Source: an uncultured Bacteroidaceae bacterium
GTDB taxonomy: Bacteria; Bacteroidota; Bacteroidia; Bacteroidales; Bacteroidaceae
Length of the DNA stretch: 64,000 nt
Direction of reading: 5' to 3'
Assembly: GCA_944320955.1 (NCBI GenBank)
Contig: CALUJL010000029.1
Span: 124,001 to 188,000, forward strand
Positions within the stretch are counted from its first letter, which is position 1. Each line of letters opens with the position of its first letter. Below are positions 62,584 to 64,000 of this stretch, one piece after another. The translations under genes were made by a program, and so were the position numbers. Under the pieces are notes generated by a model that saw only the letters and a list, made by a program, of their open reading frames with translations, made no database searches and had not been told where the DNA came from.

Positions 62584-64000
62584 ATGAAAACCTGCCTTTA
62601 CCTGAGAAGAATGCTTCTCGCCGCATGGGGAGCACTAAGTCTGACATCCCATCCCGCAAGGGCACAAGTGACCCTGAACATCGACGCCGGAGAGCGCGGA
62701 GCACTCATCGGAGAGCGCCACTACGGCATATTCTTCGAAGAGATCAACCACGCCGGCGACGGGGGACTCTATGCTGAACTGATTTCCAACCGCTCGTTCG
62801 AAGACAACTCTTCCGCACCCGACAATTGGCAAGCGGTAAACAATGCCCGCATGAGCCTGACCTCGGACGGGTTGCTCAACAATGCCCAACAGCACGCCTT
62901 GGAGCTGGAAATGAAGACTGCCGGCGACGGCCTGCGCAACGGGGGATTCTGGGGCATTCACATCGTGGAAGGGCAAACCTATAAGCTCTCTTTCTGGATA
63001 AAGGGAAAAACAGCATATAAGGGAACGCTGACCGCCTCGTTGCTGGCTGCCGACGGAACCAATCTGGGCAGCACGGACATCCCGCTTGAGGCTACAGACC
63101 GATGGACCCGCCTGACGGCCGAAATCCAAGCCACGGGCGAGGCACGCGACGGAAGTTTTGCCCTCACCGGTTCTGCGCCGGGCACCGTGGTACTGGATGT
63201 CGTGAGCCTCTTCCCTCCCACCTATAAGGGACGCGACAACGGCTGCCGCATCGACTTGGCGGAAATGCTGGAGGCCATGAATCCCTCGTTCGTCCGTTTC
63301 CCCGGAGGCTGCTACGTGGAAGGAGTCTACGCCAACGGCAGCACCAACCGCTTCGAATGGAAAAAGACAATCGGGCCGATAGAAGAACGCCCGGGGCACA
63401 TGAACCAGAACTGGGGCTACCGGGTGTCGGACGGTTTCGGCTTCCACGAGATGCTCCAGTTGACGGAAGACCTGGGAGCCGAACCGCTCTTCGTGGTCAA
63501 CATGGGCATGGGCCACGGATGGGCCGAAGACTACCGCCACATCGAAGAGTACATCCAGGAAGCACTCGATGCGCTGGAATACTGCAACGGCGACGCTTCG
63601 ACCACATACTGGGGAGCCAAGCGGGCAGAAAACGGGCATCCCGAACCTTTCGGCCTGCGGCTCATAGAGATAGGAAACGAGAATTACAATTTCTCATCGG
63701 AGAACAACAGCGACCAGAGCGACCATTATGCCGAGCGCTACCGCCAGTTTTACGATGCCATCAAGGCCCGGTATCCGGAAGTCACAGTCATCGGCAACGT
63801 AGAGGCCTGGGGGACGGACGCCCCCTCGTGGCGCAATCCGCACCCGGTGGACGTGGTAGACGAACACTACTACCGCAATCCCTCGTGGTTCGTAAACCAA
63901 TACAACAAATACGACAGCTACAGCCGCTCGAACTACAAGATCTACGTAGGCGAATACGCCGTGACCCAGGACTACGGCGTAAACGGCCATCTGAACGCCG
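62584..64000 (+). CDS. GH51 alpha-L-arabinofuranosidase, exported (3' end beyond window)
   Basis: An open frame of 472 residues running off the window. The signal peptide is about 1-28 (ending ARAQ), so the enzyme is exported. YGIFFEEINHAGDGG opens the barrel, a CBM4/9-like beta-sandwich insertion spans about 65-210, then FVRFPGGCYVEG. The acid/base is Glu366 (IGNENYN) and the nucleophile Glu457 (YVGEYAV), both inside the window. It releases arabinose from plant polysaccharides. The missing part should hold the rest of the barrel and the C-terminal beta domain. Confidence 0.93.
   Translation, partial: MKTCLYLRRMLLAAWGALSLTSHPARAQVTLNIDAGERGALIGERHYGIFFEEINHAGDGGLYAELISNRSFEDNSSAPDNWQAVNNARMSLTSDGLLNNAQQHALELEMKTAGDGLRNGGFWGIHIVEGQTYKLSFWIKGKTAYKGTLTASLLAADGTNLGSTDIPLEATDRWTRLTAEIQATGEARDGSFALTGSAPGTVVLDVVSLFPPTYKGRDNGCRIDLAEMLEAMNPSFVRFPGGCYVEGVYANGSTNRFEWKKTIGPIEERPGHMNQNWGYRVSDGFGFHEMLQLTEDLGAEPLFVVNMGMGHGWAEDYRHIEEYIQEALDALEYCNGDASTTYWGAKRAENGHPEPFGLRLIEIGNENYNFSSENNSDQSDHYAERYRQFYDAIKARYPEVTVIGNVEAWGTDAPSWRNPHPVDVVDEHYYRNPSWFVNQYNKYDSYSRSNYKIYVGEYAVTQDYGVNGHLNA

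Overview
The window is a GC-rich, densely coded chromosomal segment of a member of the Bacteroidota, most likely order Bacteroidales. The evidence is repeated TAnnTTTG (-7) promoter elements with little Shine-Dalgarno signal, a full Bat (aerotolerance) operon, a type III glutamine synthetase (GlnN), a SusR-like membrane regulator with propeller repeats, a DPP5-like S9 peptidase and several secreted glycosidases. The high GC content points to an Alistipes-like or other GC-rich lineage, but the sequence alone does not fix the genus. No rRNA, tRNA, insertion sequence, prophage or CRISPR array was seen.

Layout. 1-4.3 kb: M16 peptidase, cyclophilin, miaA, PAP2 phosphatase and a small HTH-like protein (+). 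4.5-9.3 kb: nitroreductase, glyA, flavin reductase and a DPP5-like peptidase (-). 9.4-14.9 kb: GH31 glycosidase with its likely SusR-like regulator (-). 15.2-24.5 kb: a compact four-gene operon (+) encoding a SIR2-like/TIR protein, a membrane-spanning STAND NTPase with a large extracytoplasmic part, and two secreted proteins carrying the same extracytoplasmic module. 24.7-28.5 kb: ftsY, rimO, an HU protein and an HU-TM-LysM fusion. 28.6-37.3 kb: Bat operon (MoxR, DUF58, accessory protein, BatA-E), then a GNAT. 38.0-40.1 kb: catalytically dead M16 homologue and kdsB (-). 40.2-42.9 kb: FolK-like fragment, pyrB, pyrI and an SGNH hydrolase. 43.2-55.6 kb: nitrogen assimilation (gltB, gltD, dapL, outer-membrane protein, PII, amtB, glnN). 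55.8-64 kb: Fsr-like MFS transporter, acyl-CoA ligase, fabD, patatin, GH13 and a truncated GH51 arabinofuranosidase.

Two things stand out. First, the 15.2-24.5 kb operon joins a cytoplasmic SIR2-like/TIR protein to a STAND ATPase that crosses the membrane, with a roughly 100-residue extracytoplasmic module present in three consecutive proteins. It reads as a transmembrane sensing or defence system that I do not recognise as described. Second, a dispersed repeat made of tandem 22-bp palindromic units occurs at nine loci or more, about one per 7 kb. It sits in intergenic gaps and also in frame inside three genes, much as Rickettsia palindromic elements do.

Nitrogen genes from 43 to 55.6 kb form a functional set: PII and AmtB handle ammonium, GlnN and GltBD assimilate it. 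A near-identical palindromic motif lies upstream of both gltB and the outer-membrane-protein/PII/amtB/glnN cluster and may be a shared operator.
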